Origin: Porticoccaceae bacterium
GTDB taxonomy: Bacteria > Pseudomonadota > Gammaproteobacteria > Pseudomonadales > Porticoccaceae
Length of the DNA stretch: 46,739 nucleotides
Assembly (NCBI GenBank): GCA_021773435.1
Contig: JAJFKC010000032.1
Span: forward strand, 1 to 46,739
Direction: 5' to 3'
Shown here: positions 1 through 7,555 of the stretch, piece by piece
How positions within the stretch are numbered: the stretch's first letter is position 1
How the letters are laid out: every line of letters starts with the position of its first letter
Notes under the pieces: model-generated
Databases searched by the model: none
Told to the model about the DNA's origin: nothing
The model's input: only the letters and a program-made list of their open reading frames with translations
Program-made: the position numbers and the translations under genes

Positions 1-89
1 ACACCGTCGATCAGGCTTAACTGAACAGCTTTAACTTTGAATTCATTTGAGTACTGCCACGTCTTTCTGGGTTTTGTGTATTTCGGCAT
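1..89 (-). mobile_element. IS3-family transposase OrfA, N-terminal part (runs off the window)
   Basis: Reading leftward from the ATG at 89-87 gives an open frame of 29 codons that leaves the window. It starts MPKYTKPRKTWQYS and continues NEFKVKAVQLSL, the N-terminus I know from IS3-family OrfA proteins, which carry the helix-turn-helix that binds the element ends. Only the first third or less is visible, so integrity cannot be judged. The element extends to the left. Family assignment rests on this short stretch but the motif is distinctive. Confidence 0.75.
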
Positions 90-90
90 T

Positions 91-121
91 GGACACCTCA
101 TCTGTTAGATGTTGGTGTCCG
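91..121. repeat. Terminal inverted repeat/leader of the IS3-family element
   Basis: GGACACC (91-97) is mirrored by GGTGTCC (114-120), with ATCT/AGAT arms between them. This lies immediately upstream of the OrfA start and probably contains the outer end of the element, so the IS should stop near 115-121. No target-site duplication can be checked because the other end is outside the window. Confidence 0.5.
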
Positions 122-233
122 TTAAAGCGGGGGAAGATCAGGGTTTGGCTGGTTATCCTTGTTATTGTGTAAACAAGGGGGTTTTAACCGATAAAAATAA
201 GGAGATACATATTTTTGAATTCAAGTTTTTGGC

Positions 234-455
234 AACATATACCGACTCGTCTCGAGTATGTGCGGAACCCCTACTTATTTGTGCGATAGCTTCATATTTA
301 GCCTGGAGATCAAAGCAATTATATTTCTTATTAAAATCAATATATTAGAGAGCTAACTCTATTGGCGCCAGGGAATGATATGCTGACCAGTCTATATATC
401 AGCCTAATTTCGGTACATATACCGACAGGTCTCAGGTTCGGAACATATACCGGCC
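234..455. repeat. Three ACATATACCG repeats in a gene-free stretch
   Basis: The stretch 122-471 holds no gene I can support. It contains a 23-bp repeat at 234-256 and 414-436 (shared core ACATATACCGAC followed by GTCTC) and a third core copy at 442-453. Copy two is also a palindrome, CGGTA-CATA-TACCG. Such arrays occur at transposon ends or as regulator sites. Here they sit between the IS3 end and the first cassette, where an integron attI and integrase might have been. Confidence 0.5.
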
Positions 456-471
456 AGGACGTTTATTAATA

Positions 472-478
472 GTTAGCA
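472..478 (+). other. Recombination core at the start of cassette 1
   Basis: GTTAGCA at 472-478 matches six of seven bases of the reverse complement of GGCTAAC (1184-1190), which closes the same cassette. By the cassette rule this marks the left boundary of cassette 1. It is not a perfect GTTRRRY, so the exact junction is less certain than for the next two cassettes. Confidence 0.5.
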
Positions 479-493
479 GTACTAGGAAAATCG

Positions 494-1189
494 ATGAAGA
501 TAATGACTTTCAATATTCGTCACGGTGGTGGCACCAGAGGCAAGTTGATCTTGGAGTCAGTTCTTAGGCACAGTCCTGATACAGTTGTATTTACTGAATA
601 TCGAGAGAATAGGAATGGCCTCCTTTTGAGAAATGCTCTCGCTGAAAAGGGCTACATGACATTTTCTTCGTCATCTATTCAACCAAAGGAAAATGCGGTT
701 GCCATTGCCTCTAAGGCCCCATGCGTTACGAGTACCTTTCCTCTTGAACTAGAAAAGCATTCGCAACGCGCCATTCTTGCGTCATTCGAAAATATATCGA
801 TCCTCGGCGTCTATTTCGCGCAAAATCAAGCGAAGCGTCCTTTGTTCGATTTCATTAATGTCCGAAGCAAAGATTTACTAGGAAGAAATGGAATGATTAT
901 TGGGGACTTCAACACCGGAAAGCACTACTTGGATGAGTCGAAAAAAACCTTCCACTGCGTGACAGAATTTGAGCAACTAGAAAATAATTCGCTCATTGAT
1001 TCATGGCGCAGTAGACATCCAGATACCATGGAATATTCATGGTATAGCAGTGCCGGAAATGGTTTTAGAATAGATCATATATTCTCAACACTGGAGCTAG
1101 ACAGTAAGCTGAGTAGAGTATTTTATTCACATGAAGAGAGAGAAAATGGTGTCAGTGACCACTCGACCCTCATTGCCGAGTACGGCTAA
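494..1189 (+). CDS. Endonuclease/exonuclease/phosphatase (EEP) family protein, cassette 1
   Basis: This 231-residue protein has the complete EEP metal-hydrolase motif set: Asn7 in MTFN, Glu35 in VFTE, GDFN at 137-140, RIDHIF at 192-197 and SDHS at 221-224. Family members cut DNA or RNA or hydrolyse phosphodiester or phosphomonoester bonds. No signal peptide is seen, so it is probably cytoplasmic. The start is set by AGGAAAA at 484-490. The gene fills a cassette bounded by core sites at 472 and 1184-1237. The substrate cannot be told; an orphan EEP protein in a cassette could act on nucleic acid of invaders or simply be cargo. Confidence 0.8.
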   Translation: MKIMTFNIRHGGGTRGKLILESVLRHSPDTVVFTEYRENRNGLLLRNALAEKGYMTFSSSSIQPKENAVAIASKAPCVTSTFPLELEKHSQRAILASFENISILGVYFAQNQAKRPLFDFINVRSKDLLGRNGMIIGDFNTGKHYLDESKKTFHCVTEFEQLENNSLIDSWRSRHPDTMEYSWYSSAGNGFRIDHIFSTLELDSKLSRVFYSHEERENGVSDHSTLIAEYG

Positions 1190-1237
1190 CAAGTAAAGCC
1201 AGCGGACAGTGAACTGCCACTGCTTTGAGCGTTAGGT
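1184..1237 (+). other. attC recombination site 1 (integron cassette)
   Basis: GGCTAAC (1184-1190) and GTTAGGT (1231-1237) are the outer cores. Between them AAAGCCAGCGGACAGT pairs with ACTGCCACTGCTTT, leaving unpaired C and A bases on one side, the extrahelical-base pattern that integrases use to recognise folded attC. At about 54 bp this is a short attC. It overlaps the stop codon of the upstream gene, as is common in cassettes. Confidence 0.75.
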
Positions 1238-1245
1238 GGCTAATT

Positions 1246-1626
1246 ATGAAGGTTCAGGAACTTGCTACTGAATGGATCAAAGCTCAGAAAGTAGAAAGGG
1301 ATGAAAAAAGACTAACCAATCCAACTGCAATAGATGCAGTTATAGATCTCAGCACAGATGATCCGGAAGCTCTATGGATATTAATACTCGAAATCTTCTC
1401 AAGGGACGATATTGATGATGTAATAGATTCATTAGGCGCTGGCCCACTAGAAGATTTAATAGCTGAAAATGGAGAAGAATTTATTGAGCGAATAAAAGCA
1501 GAGCTAATTAATAATACAAAACTAGCTTCAGTATTGAAGTTCGTATGGATAAGTGAAGATATCAAACCATCCGTTAATGAATATAGTGATTTGGGGTGTC
1601 AAATTGTTTCAGCTAAAGCCACCTAA
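1246..1626 (+). CDS. DUF6869-like small protein, cassette 2
   Basis: The 126-residue acidic protein contains a pattern DPEALWILILEI followed by LGAGPLEDLI and NGEEFIERI, which I associate with the uncharacterised DUF6869 family. No catalytic motif, signal or membrane segment is visible. I use the ATG at 1246 because the upstream in-frame TTG at 1225 lies inside attC, and AGGTGG at 1233-1238 gives a Shine-Dalgarno formed by the cassette core itself. The cassette runs from GTTAGGT (1231) to ACCTAAC (1621-1627), exact reverse complements. Function is unknown. Family name is from memory; the gene call itself is firm. Confidence 0.7.
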   Translation: MKVQELATEWIKAQKVERDEKRLTNPTAIDAVIDLSTDDPEALWILILEIFSRDDIDDVIDSLGAGPLEDLIAENGEEFIERIKAELINNTKLASVLKFVWISEDIKPSVNEYSDLGCQIVSAKAT

Positions 1627-1703
1627 CAGGTATTTGAGTTCACACACAAAACTTGTGGGCCGGATGCGCAGATGCGGCGCGCCGCTCAATTTCAACGTTA
1701 AGT
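1621..1703 (+). other. attC recombination site 2 (integron cassette)
   Basis: ACCTAAC (1621-1627) and GTTAAGT (1697-1703) form the outer cores. An inner TTTGAG/CTCAA pair makes the L box, with further stems (CACAA/TTGTG, and GC-rich arms around 1661-1683) in the 83-bp hairpin. It overlaps the end of the DUF6869-like gene. Confidence 0.75.
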
Positions 1704-1707
1704 GTCC

Positions 1708-2067
1708 ATGAGCATGCCTAAGAAATTCGGGTTGAACATATTTATAGGTTTTTTCTGCGGCTTTCTAATTTGGTCGCTATCAAACTCCGTTGTGGGCACT
1801 AGTGAGCCTTGGGATGCAGAAGGCGTTGCATTTTTCTACTACCCTCTATCATTATTGCTAGCGGGTATTCTGTCTGCACTTCCTTCACCAAAACATTTTT
1901 TATATGGCTGTCTAGGCATTTATCTTGGTCAAACCGTGCAAATTATATTATTTCAGGCTGACGGCCCACTGTGGCTAATTGGCGCTATTTATAGCCTGAT
2001 ATTTTTATTATTGTCTGTATTCGGTGGTTTAATCGTATATGCCATCAATCGTTACAGTAGCACTTAA
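1708..2067 (+). CDS. Small four-helix membrane protein, cassette 3
   Basis: About 119 residues with four predicted membrane segments: near residues 5-25 (FIGFFCGFLIWSL), 40-55 (YYPLSLLLAGIL), 63-80 and 92-113 (LIFLLLSVFGGLIVYAI). I recognise no family. The GTG at 1702 overlaps the attC core, so ATG 1708 is preferred; ATG 1714 is also possible. There is little room for a Shine-Dalgarno, so translation may depend on readthrough from the array. The cassette begins GTTAAGT (1697) and ends ACTTAAC (2062), a perfect match to the cassette rule. Hydrophobic orphan proteins are common cassette cargo. Confidence 0.65.
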   Translation: MSMPKKFGLNIFIGFFCGFLIWSLSNSVVGTSEPWDAEGVAFFYYPLSLLLAGILSALPSPKHFLYGCLGIYLGQTVQIILFQADGPLWLIGAIYSLIFLLLSVFGGLIVYAINRYSST

Positions 2068-2196
2068 CAAATAGTGCCAGTGTGATGCCCATAAGAGTCG
2101 GCTCAAGAACCAAACCGCCGCTTATAGGCAGGCGTGCACTCTGCATTATGAGTTTTGGATGCTATGGGTATCACCCTTGTATTCACGGGGTTTAAT
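2062..2196 (+). other. Probable long or degenerate attC site 3
   Basis: ACTTAAC (2062-2068) is a perfect left core. Further in, GTGATGCCCATA pairs with TATGGGTATCAC around 2162-2174, one mismatch in 12. The best right core is GTTTAAT at 2190-2196, which departs from GTTRRRY. At about 135 bp it would be of the long, Vibrio-repeat-like size class. The left half is firm; the right end may be decayed and mark the end of the array. Confidence 0.4.
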
Positions 2197-2258
2197 TGTT
2201 CCTGATAAAGTTTTTAGGGGAATATCTTATTTATGAAGAATAATAGTCGTTTACTAAT

Positions 2259-2978
2259 ATGCAATTAGAATCGCAGAAAATAGTAGATACCGCTGAACGG
2301 TTAACGCGACGGATCGAAGAACGTTTTGGGTCGGACGGCCTCGTGGAAATCAGTCGCGAAGTTCATCGAGTGGCGGCACGTGCCGACCAGAAAAGCCAGG
2401 ATTTGTCACGACCGGTAGTAATTGTCCGTGTGCTAGTGGTTATTTCTATAGCCTTGTTAGTCTCAATGATGATATTTGTCTTCGTAACGGCAATGCCATC
2501 TTTCGAAACGGTAGGCGCAATGAAGCCAGTTGATCGTCTTTCTAGCGTAGACGCGGGTATTGAACAATTTGCAGCAATTGTCATTGCGGTTGTCTTCCTG
2601 GTTTCACTAGAGCGCCGTATAAAACGCGACCAGGCGTTCAAGGCAATTCATCGGCTGCGCGCAATTGCCCATGTAATTGATATGCACCAATTGACGAAAG
2701 ACCCTGGCGCCTCTTTCATAAAATTAGAAAGTACCGAGTCTTCGCCAGAGCGATTACTATCCAGCGCGGAGTTGGTTCGGTATTTAGATTACTGTAGCGA
2801 GCTGTTATCAATACTTGGCAAGGTTTCAGCTTTATACATCCAGGAATTCAGAGACCCAGTGGCATTAGCATCCGCAAGCGAGTTTGAAGGGTTGGTGCGA
2901 GGCTTGTCTCAGAAGATATGGCAGAAAATCATTATTTCCGAGAAGCTTGAGCGAGAAGATGAAACACTTACCCGATAA
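2259..2978 (+). CDS. Hypothetical two-helix membrane protein
   Basis: A 239-residue protein of no family I recognise. It has an N-terminal charged, probably helical region (1-50), a membrane segment near 53-75 (VLVVISIALLVSMMIFVFV), a short loop, a second segment near 102-115 (FAAIVIAVVFLVSLE) and a long helical cytoplasmic tail rich in Arg, Glu and Leu. The start ATG has no clear Shine-Dalgarno. It lies just after the third attC, so it could be a last cassette or the first resident gene; no convincing attC follows it. The signalling-like layout (helix, two membrane segments, helix) is only suggestive. Confidence 0.6.
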   Translation: MQLESQKIVDTAERLTRRIEERFGSDGLVEISREVHRVAARADQKSQDLSRPVVIVRVLVVISIALLVSMMIFVFVTAMPSFETVGAMKPVDRLSSVDAGIEQFAAIVIAVVFLVSLERRIKRDQAFKAIHRLRAIAHVIDMHQLTKDPGASFIKLESTESSPERLLSSAELVRYLDYCSELLSILGKVSALYIQEFRDPVALASASEFEGLVRGLSQKIWQKIIISEKLEREDETLTR

Positions 2979-3015
2979 CCAGCACAAGCAACTGGACCAG
3001 TCTACGGCTGGTGGG

Positions 3016-3042
3016 CGTTGAGGACGTTGAGGACGTTGAGGC
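3016..3042. repeat. Three 9-bp tandem repeats
   Basis: CGTTGAGGA is repeated three times (3016-3024, 3025-3033, 3034-3042, the last ending in C). It lies in the 228-bp interval before the Ddn-type gene, where I see no gene. Confidence 0.7.
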
Positions 3043-3206
3043 TGCAGGAAAATCCTATAAAAGCCACTTTTCCTCGGGATGCTCCGGCTTCATTGTGTTT
3101 AAAATAGTACCATCAACCTCTTAGTAGATTTAAACGTGCACACGAAAGTTGTCCTATCACCCTGTGCGACAAGCTAAATAATACCGACTACCTAAAGGAG
3201 CCTAAT

Positions 3207-3668
3207 ATGACTGATCCAATTGTAGCAGCCAATACTTCAGGCTGGATTGCTGAACACCGCGAAAAATATCTCTCCAGTAATGGTGCTGATGGCCATATGT
3301 TTGACTCGACGCCGTTTGGAGGCCCAGGTTTGGTGCCGACTCTGTTGCTAACCACAACCGGCCGACGTAGTGGTCAACAACGGGTGATACCCATACTCTA
3401 TGGCGAGACAGACAACGGTGGCTATGTCGTGCTTGGCTCTAAAGGCGGTGCTGAAAAACATCCTGCCTGGTATTTAAACTTGCTCGCTAATCCGGACGTT
3501 GAAGTGCAGGTGGGTGAAGATAAATTTAAAGCCCGTGCTCGAACCGCCGTAGGCGAGGAGCGAGAAAGGCTTTGGGTACGCCAACAAGCGATTGCGCCAA
3601 TTTTTGACGGATATCAGGAAAACGCGGGTGATCGGGAAATCCCGGTCATTGTACTTGAGCGGATTTAA
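3207..3668 (+). CDS. Nitroreductase/quinone-reductase family protein (Ddn/DUF385 type)
   Basis: A 153-residue protein whose core (FGGPGLVPTLLLTTTGRRSGQ..RVIPILYG, GGYVVLGSKGG.EKHPAWYLNLLANPDVEVQVG) is the signature of the split-barrel deazaflavin-dependent nitroreductase family (PF04075). The family includes mycobacterial Ddn, which uses F420; proteobacterial members may bind other ligands. Residues around GRRSG and the HPAWYLNL segment line the cofactor site in the family. AAGGAG at 3196-3201 fixes the start. It stands alone, with 277 bp before the next gene. Cofactor and substrate are unknown. Confidence 0.8.
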   Translation: MTDPIVAANTSGWIAEHREKYLSSNGADGHMFDSTPFGGPGLVPTLLLTTTGRRSGQQRVIPILYGETDNGGYVVLGSKGGAEKHPAWYLNLLANPDVEVQVGEDKFKARARTAVGEERERLWVRQQAIAPIFDGYQENAGDREIPVIVLERI

Positions 3669-3898
3669 CGTTTTGGTTTTGGGCCGGTATTGATCGAACC
3701 AACGCCACATAAGGTTGCCCAACCCCGTAGCTGAGTCGTGTATTTTGTTAGGATAAAGGTGAGCTATTTAGCCTGGCTCAAAGTTGCGGATTTCCGAGTT
3801 GGCGCATACACTCCCGCAGCTCGGTGCGGTGCAAGGCTTTCCACCCTATGCGTGACTCAAAACGGGTGTTAAGGACAGCTACATTTGCAAAGCCGTTC

Positions 3899-3942
3899 AT
3901 CAAATTAAGCGAGCCCCTACTTATCAAATTAAGCGAGCCACT
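3899..3942. repeat. Two 20-bp direct repeats directly before the acyl-CoA dehydrogenase start
   Basis: ATCAAATTAAGCGAGCCMCT occurs at 3899-3918 and 3923-3942 (24-bp period, one mismatch). The second copy ends three bases before the ATG at 3946, so AAGCGAG sits close to where a ribosome-binding site would be. The rest of 3669-3898 shows no gene. Confidence 0.8.
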
Positions 3943-3945
3943 CTT

Positions 3946-5757
3946 ATGACAGACTACAAAGCCCCAGTGCGGGACATGAAATTTGTCCGCGACGAAGTGT
4001 TTGACTATCCCTCGCTCTGGCAAAGCCTACCGGGCTGTGAGGAGGCAAGCCCTGATCTGGTCGATGCCATACTGGAGGCCATCGCGACATTTTGCGAGGA
4101 GGAGTTGGCTCCCCTCAATCAATCTGGCGATGCTGAGGGTTGTTCCTGGACTGATGGAATTGTCGCTACTCCTGCGGGATTTAAAGAGGCCTATAATAAA
4201 TATGCTGAGAGTGGCTGGCCCGCGCTGACCAGTCCTGAGGCCTATGGTGGTCAGGAATTGCCGCCGTCAATGGAAAGTATTCTCAACGAATTTGCCGGCA
4301 GCGCTAACTGGGCCTGGAGCATGTATCCCTTTTTAGCAAAAGGCGCACGGGCAACGATTCTTGCCCATGGCACGCAGGCGCTTATCGACGGTTATATCCC
4401 AAAAATGGTGGCTGGAGAGTGGACCGGCACGATGTGCTTGACCGAGGCCCATTGTGGTACCGACCTCGGTATGTTGCGTACCAAAGCTGAGCCTGTTGCT
4501 GATGGCAGTTATTCGATAACCGGCAGCAAGATCTTTATCTCCGCAGGTGACCACGATCTGGTCGACAATGTCATTCATATCGTCATTGCGCGTCTGCCTG
4601 ATGCACCGCCGGGCACTAAGGGTATTTCTCTATTTCTGGTCCCCAAGCGTTTACCTGACGAGCAAGGTAACTTACAGGAAAATGGCGTCAGCTGCGGCTC
4701 TATCGAACATAAGATGGGCATTCACGGTAACGCCACTTGCGTAATTAATTTTGATGGCGCGAAAGGGTTTTTACTTGGGGACATTAATCGCGGTTTAAAC
4801 TGCATGTTCACCTTTATGAACACCGCACGGGTCGGCACAGCTATCCAGGGTATTTCTCATGGTGAAATAGCGCTCCAGGGTGCCACTAAGTATGCGCGGG
4901 AGCGTTTGCAAATGAGGTCTCTCAGCGGGCCCAAGAATCCGGAAGGGCCGGCCGACCCCATTATCGTACATCCTGATGTACGACGTATGTTGCTGACCAT
5001 CAAAGCGCTTACCGAGGGCAATCGTCTGCTGATTCACTACTTATCCAGCTATCTCGATATTACCCGTCTGAGTGAAGACCAGGCAGCACGCAATCAGGCC
5101 GAAGATTTGCTGGGCTTGCTAACACCCATTGCCAAGGGCTTTATTACCGAAACCGGTTTTGAGTGCGCCAACCACGGCGTTCAGGTGTTTGGCGGTCACG
5201 GTTATATCAGCGAATGGGGCATGGAGCAGAATGTGAGGGATTCCCGCATCGCCATGATCTATGAAGGCACCAACGGGATTCAGGCGCTGGATCTATTGGG
5301 CCGCAAAGTGCTGGGTTCTCAGGGTAAATTACTCGAAGGTTTTATCAATGAGATCAAAACCTGGTCCGAGCAGACGAGCGATAGTGTGATCAAAGCCGAG
5401 CGTGTCGGCGCGCTGGGTGAAGCCGTTGCTCAGTGGGCACAATTGAGCCAGGAAGTGGGCATTAAAGCCATGAGCAATCCTGAAGAAGTCGGCGCTGCAT
5501 CGTTTGATTATTTGATGTATTCCGGATACGTGACCCTCGCGTATTTGTGGTTGCGCGCAGCAGAAGTTGCCGAGCAAAAACTACAGGCGGGTAGTGACGA
5601 AAAAGATTTTTATACGGCCAAGCTGGAAACCACGCGATTTTATTTTGATCGCATCCTGCCTCGTATTCATACTCTGGCTGCGACAATCAGGGTGGGGGCA
5701 GATTCGTTAATGGCAATGGATGAACAACGGTTTGTCGTTGGTCTGGAGATAGGCTAG
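3946..5757 (+). CDS. Long-form acyl-CoA dehydrogenase (DmdC/FadE-like, with C-terminal AcdC domain)
   Basis: The 603-residue length and domain order (N-terminal helical, middle beta, FAD-binding helical, then about 130 extra C-terminal residues) match the family that contains 3-methylmercaptopropionyl-CoA dehydrogenase DmdC and related fatty acyl-CoA dehydrogenases. Visible motifs are MCLTEAHCGTDLG near 165, KIFISAGDHDL near 196, GGHGYISEWGMEQ near 415 and the catalytic-base segment MIYEGTNGIQALDLLGRK near 437. It introduces the alpha,beta double bond in an acyl-CoA, passing electrons from FAD to ETF. It overlaps the following small gene by one base. Chain-length or sulfur specificity cannot be read from sequence alone. 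Confidence 0.9.
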   Translation: MTDYKAPVRDMKFVRDEVFDYPSLWQSLPGCEEASPDLVDAILEAIATFCEEELAPLNQSGDAEGCSWTDGIVATPAGFKEAYNKYAESGWPALTSPEAYGGQELPPSMESILNEFAGSANWAWSMYPFLAKGARATILAHGTQALIDGYIPKMVAGEWTGTMCLTEAHCGTDLGMLRTKAEPVADGSYSITGSKIFISAGDHDLVDNVIHIVIARLPDAPPGTKGISLFLVPKRLPDEQGNLQENGVSCGSIEHKMGIHGNATCVINFDGAKGFLLGDINRGLNCMFTFMNTARVGTAIQGISHGEIALQGATKYARERLQMRSLSGPKNPEGPADPIIVHPDVRRMLLTIKALTEGNRLLIHYLSSYLDITRLSEDQAARNQAEDLLGLLTPIAKGFITETGFECANHGVQVFGGHGYISEWGMEQNVRDSRIAMIYEGTNGIQALDLLGRKVLGSQGKLLEGFINEIKTWSEQTSDSVIKAERVGALGEAVAQWAQLSQEVGIKAMSNPEEVGAASFDYLMYSGYVTLAYLWLRAAEVAEQKLQAGSDEKDFYTAKLETTRFYFDRILPRIHTLAATIRVGADSLMAMDEQRFVVGLEIG

Positions 5758-5945
5758 TGGCGGAAAAGAATAGACAGTTATCCGATGAAGATATGGCTCG
5801 GGTTGAGGAATATCTGTCGTCGCCCATCCATCAGGTAGAGCGTAAGCCTTATCGTCCCTTGCGGCTATTGCTCGTGTTGTGGTTGGTGGTGGCCGCGATG
5901 GGTGGTGTGGCGGTCTGGTTTGCCTGGAGTCAGGAGCTGCTCTAG
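5757..5945 (+). CDS. DUF3094 single-helix membrane protein
   Basis: A 62-residue protein with a conserved soluble N-terminus (LSDEDMARVEEYLSSPIHQVERKPYRP) and one membrane segment (residues 37-58), matching the small DUF3094 family of Pseudomonas-like bacteria. The GTG start overlaps the TAG stop of the acyl-CoA dehydrogenase (TAGTG), so translation should be coupled. This suggests, but does not prove, that it works with the dehydrogenase at the membrane, for example as an anchor or electron-transfer partner. Family function is unknown. Confidence 0.8.
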   Translation: MAEKNRQLSDEDMARVEEYLSSPIHQVERKPYRPLRLLLVLWLVVAAMGGVAVWFAWSQELL

Positions 5946-6215
5946 CGTCCCATCTTGAGTAGTAAAGCAGGGGAGTATTTTAAGCACAGGTCCCCGCGCT
6001 AACCTGGATACGCTCACTTTGTTATTTAGACGCTGTTACGCCGACTCTTTTTACTCTGACTCTGTTACGCGGAAATGGGTATTAACATCGTCTGATTTAC
6101 TCGATTTGTAATAACCGATAGAATTCCCCTCCGTTTTTTAATGTCAGATTGTCAGGCCATTCTCTTATTTGTGACCTGCTGAGCCGAGCTTCCCTACGGT
6201 TAATGCCTTAGCCTG

Positions 6216-6283
6216 ACAAATTTATAGACCCTACAAATTTATAGACCCTACAAATTTATGGCCCCGACAAACTTATGTGGGGC
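6216..6283. repeat. Four 17-bp tandem repeats before the second acyl-CoA dehydrogenase
   Basis: ACAAATTTATAGACCCT is repeated at 6216-6232 and 6233-6249, with diverged copies at 6250-6266 and from 6267. The last copy runs into the first possible ATG (6275). The rest of the gene-free interval 5946-6215 shows no gene or clear terminator, only an imperfect repeat of CTGTTACGC near 6030-6073. Confidence 0.85.
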
Positions 6284-6304
6284 AGCAAAAACAGCGAGAT
6301 AACC

Positions 6305-7462
6305 ATGAGCCTTCATTCCAATTACCCCGAAATACGTGACGCCGTCACCAAATTATGCAGCCAGTACCCCGGTGAATATTGGCGTGCCCTGGATGACACG
6401 TCTACCTATCCCACCGAATTTGTCCAGGCTTTGACCGATGCGGGTTTTCTGTCGGTATTAATTCCGGAGGAATACGGCGGTGCTGGTCTGCCCATCGAGG
6501 CGGGTTGTGTGATTCTAGAAGAAATTCATCGCAGCGGTTGTAATGCCGGTGCCTGTCACGCGCAGATGTACACCATGGGTACCCTGCTACGTCATGGCAA
6601 TGATGAACAGAAGAATAAATATTTACCCGGTATTGCTGAAGGCTCTTTGCGCTTGCAAGCCTTTGGCGTCACAGAGCCCACCAGCGGCACCGATACCACC
6701 CGCATTCGTACCAAAGCTGTGCGGGATGGTGACGACTATATTATCAATGGTCAGAAAGTGTTTATCTCCCGCACCGAGCATTCCGATTTGATGATTTTGC
6801 TGGTCCGCACCACGCCCCGTGAGGAATGTAAAAAACCCTCCGATGGCATGTCGGTATTTTTAGTCGATATGCGTGAAGCGGTGGGTAATGGACTAACGAT
6901 CAACCCCATTAAAGCCATGATCAACCACTCCACCACAGAATTGTTTTTCGATAACTTGCGGGTGCCAGCGGCCAATCGCCTGGGTGAAGAAGGTAAGGGG
7001 TTTAAATATATTCTCGATGGCATGAACGCCGAGCGTATTTTGATTGCCTCTGAGTGCATTGGCGACAACCGCTTTTTTGTCGAGCGCGCCACCGCTTATG
7101 CCAATGAACGGGAGGTTTTTGGTCGTCCGATTGGGCAGAATCAGGGTATCCAGTTTCCCATCGCCCGGTCTTATGTTGAGCTACAGGCGGCGACCCTGAT
7201 GGTGTACAACGCGGCGCGCCTCTTTGACGAGGGCAAACCCTGCGGTTCGGAAGCGAATATGAGCAAGATGTTTGCATCGGAGGCGGCCTGGCATGCGGCG
7301 GATACCTGTCTACAGACCCACGGTGGTTTTGGTTTTACCCAGGAATATGACATTGAGCGTAAGTTCCGCGAATGTCGGCTCTATCGGACTGCGCCCATTT
7401 CTACCAATCTGATTCTGTCCCATGTGGGTATTCACGAATTAGGTATGCCCAAGTCTTTTTGA
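6305..7462 (+). CDS. Acyl-CoA dehydrogenase (standard length)
   Basis: 385 residues from ATG 6305; an in-frame ATG at 6275 would add ten residues that look like repeat-derived leader. Family motifs include LIPEEYGGAGLP, FGVTEPTSGTDTTRIRT, GQKVFISRTEHSDL, FGRPIGQNQGIQFPIA and HGGFGFTQEYDIERKFRECRLYR. At the usual C-terminal catalytic-base position (YEGT in most members) this protein has TAPIST. The Glu in MNAERILIA fits the helix-G position used by isovaleryl-CoA-type dehydrogenases, so it is probably active with a branched or unusual acyl-CoA. It heads a same-strand run with the MaoC-like, CitE-like and crotonase genes. Confidence 0.88.
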   Translation: MSLHSNYPEIRDAVTKLCSQYPGEYWRALDDTSTYPTEFVQALTDAGFLSVLIPEEYGGAGLPIEAGCVILEEIHRSGCNAGACHAQMYTMGTLLRHGNDEQKNKYLPGIAEGSLRLQAFGVTEPTSGTDTTRIRTKAVRDGDDYIINGQKVFISRTEHSDLMILLVRTTPREECKKPSDGMSVFLVDMREAVGNGLTINPIKAMINHSTTELFFDNLRVPAANRLGEEGKGFKYILDGMNAERILIASECIGDNRFFVERATAYANEREVFGRPIGQNQGIQFPIARSYVELQAATLMVYNAARLFDEGKPCGSEANMSKMFASEAAWHAADTCLQTHGGFGFTQEYDIERKFRECRLYRTAPISTNLILSHVGIHELGMPKSF

Positions 7463-7517
7463 CTATAAGCCTTTTTAACTGTAAGTCCCTATGACAAGCC
7501 CTTTTAATTGGCAGTTC
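7456..7517. repeat. Four imperfect ~16-bp repeats before the MaoC-like gene
   Basis: TTTTTGACTATAAGCC (7456-7471) and TTTTTAACTGTAAGTC (7472-7487) are followed by two more diverged units of about 14 and 16 bp to 7517. They start inside the stop region of the preceding gene and fill most of the gap before 7556. Confidence 0.55.
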
Positions 7518-7555
7518 TTTATTTGATTTTTACATTACAGGTTGGCGAATAACTC

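Noticed and set aside
109-348. 79-codon open frame on the plus strand
   Set aside because: It starts inside the IS3 terminal repeat, crosses the repeat at 234-256, has no Shine-Dalgarno and matches nothing I know.
2979-3046. Possible fourth attC site after the two-helix membrane protein
   Set aside because: CCAGC/GCTGG arms exist, but neither flank has proper RYYYAAC/GTTRRRY cores and the right side is simply a 9-bp tandem repeat.
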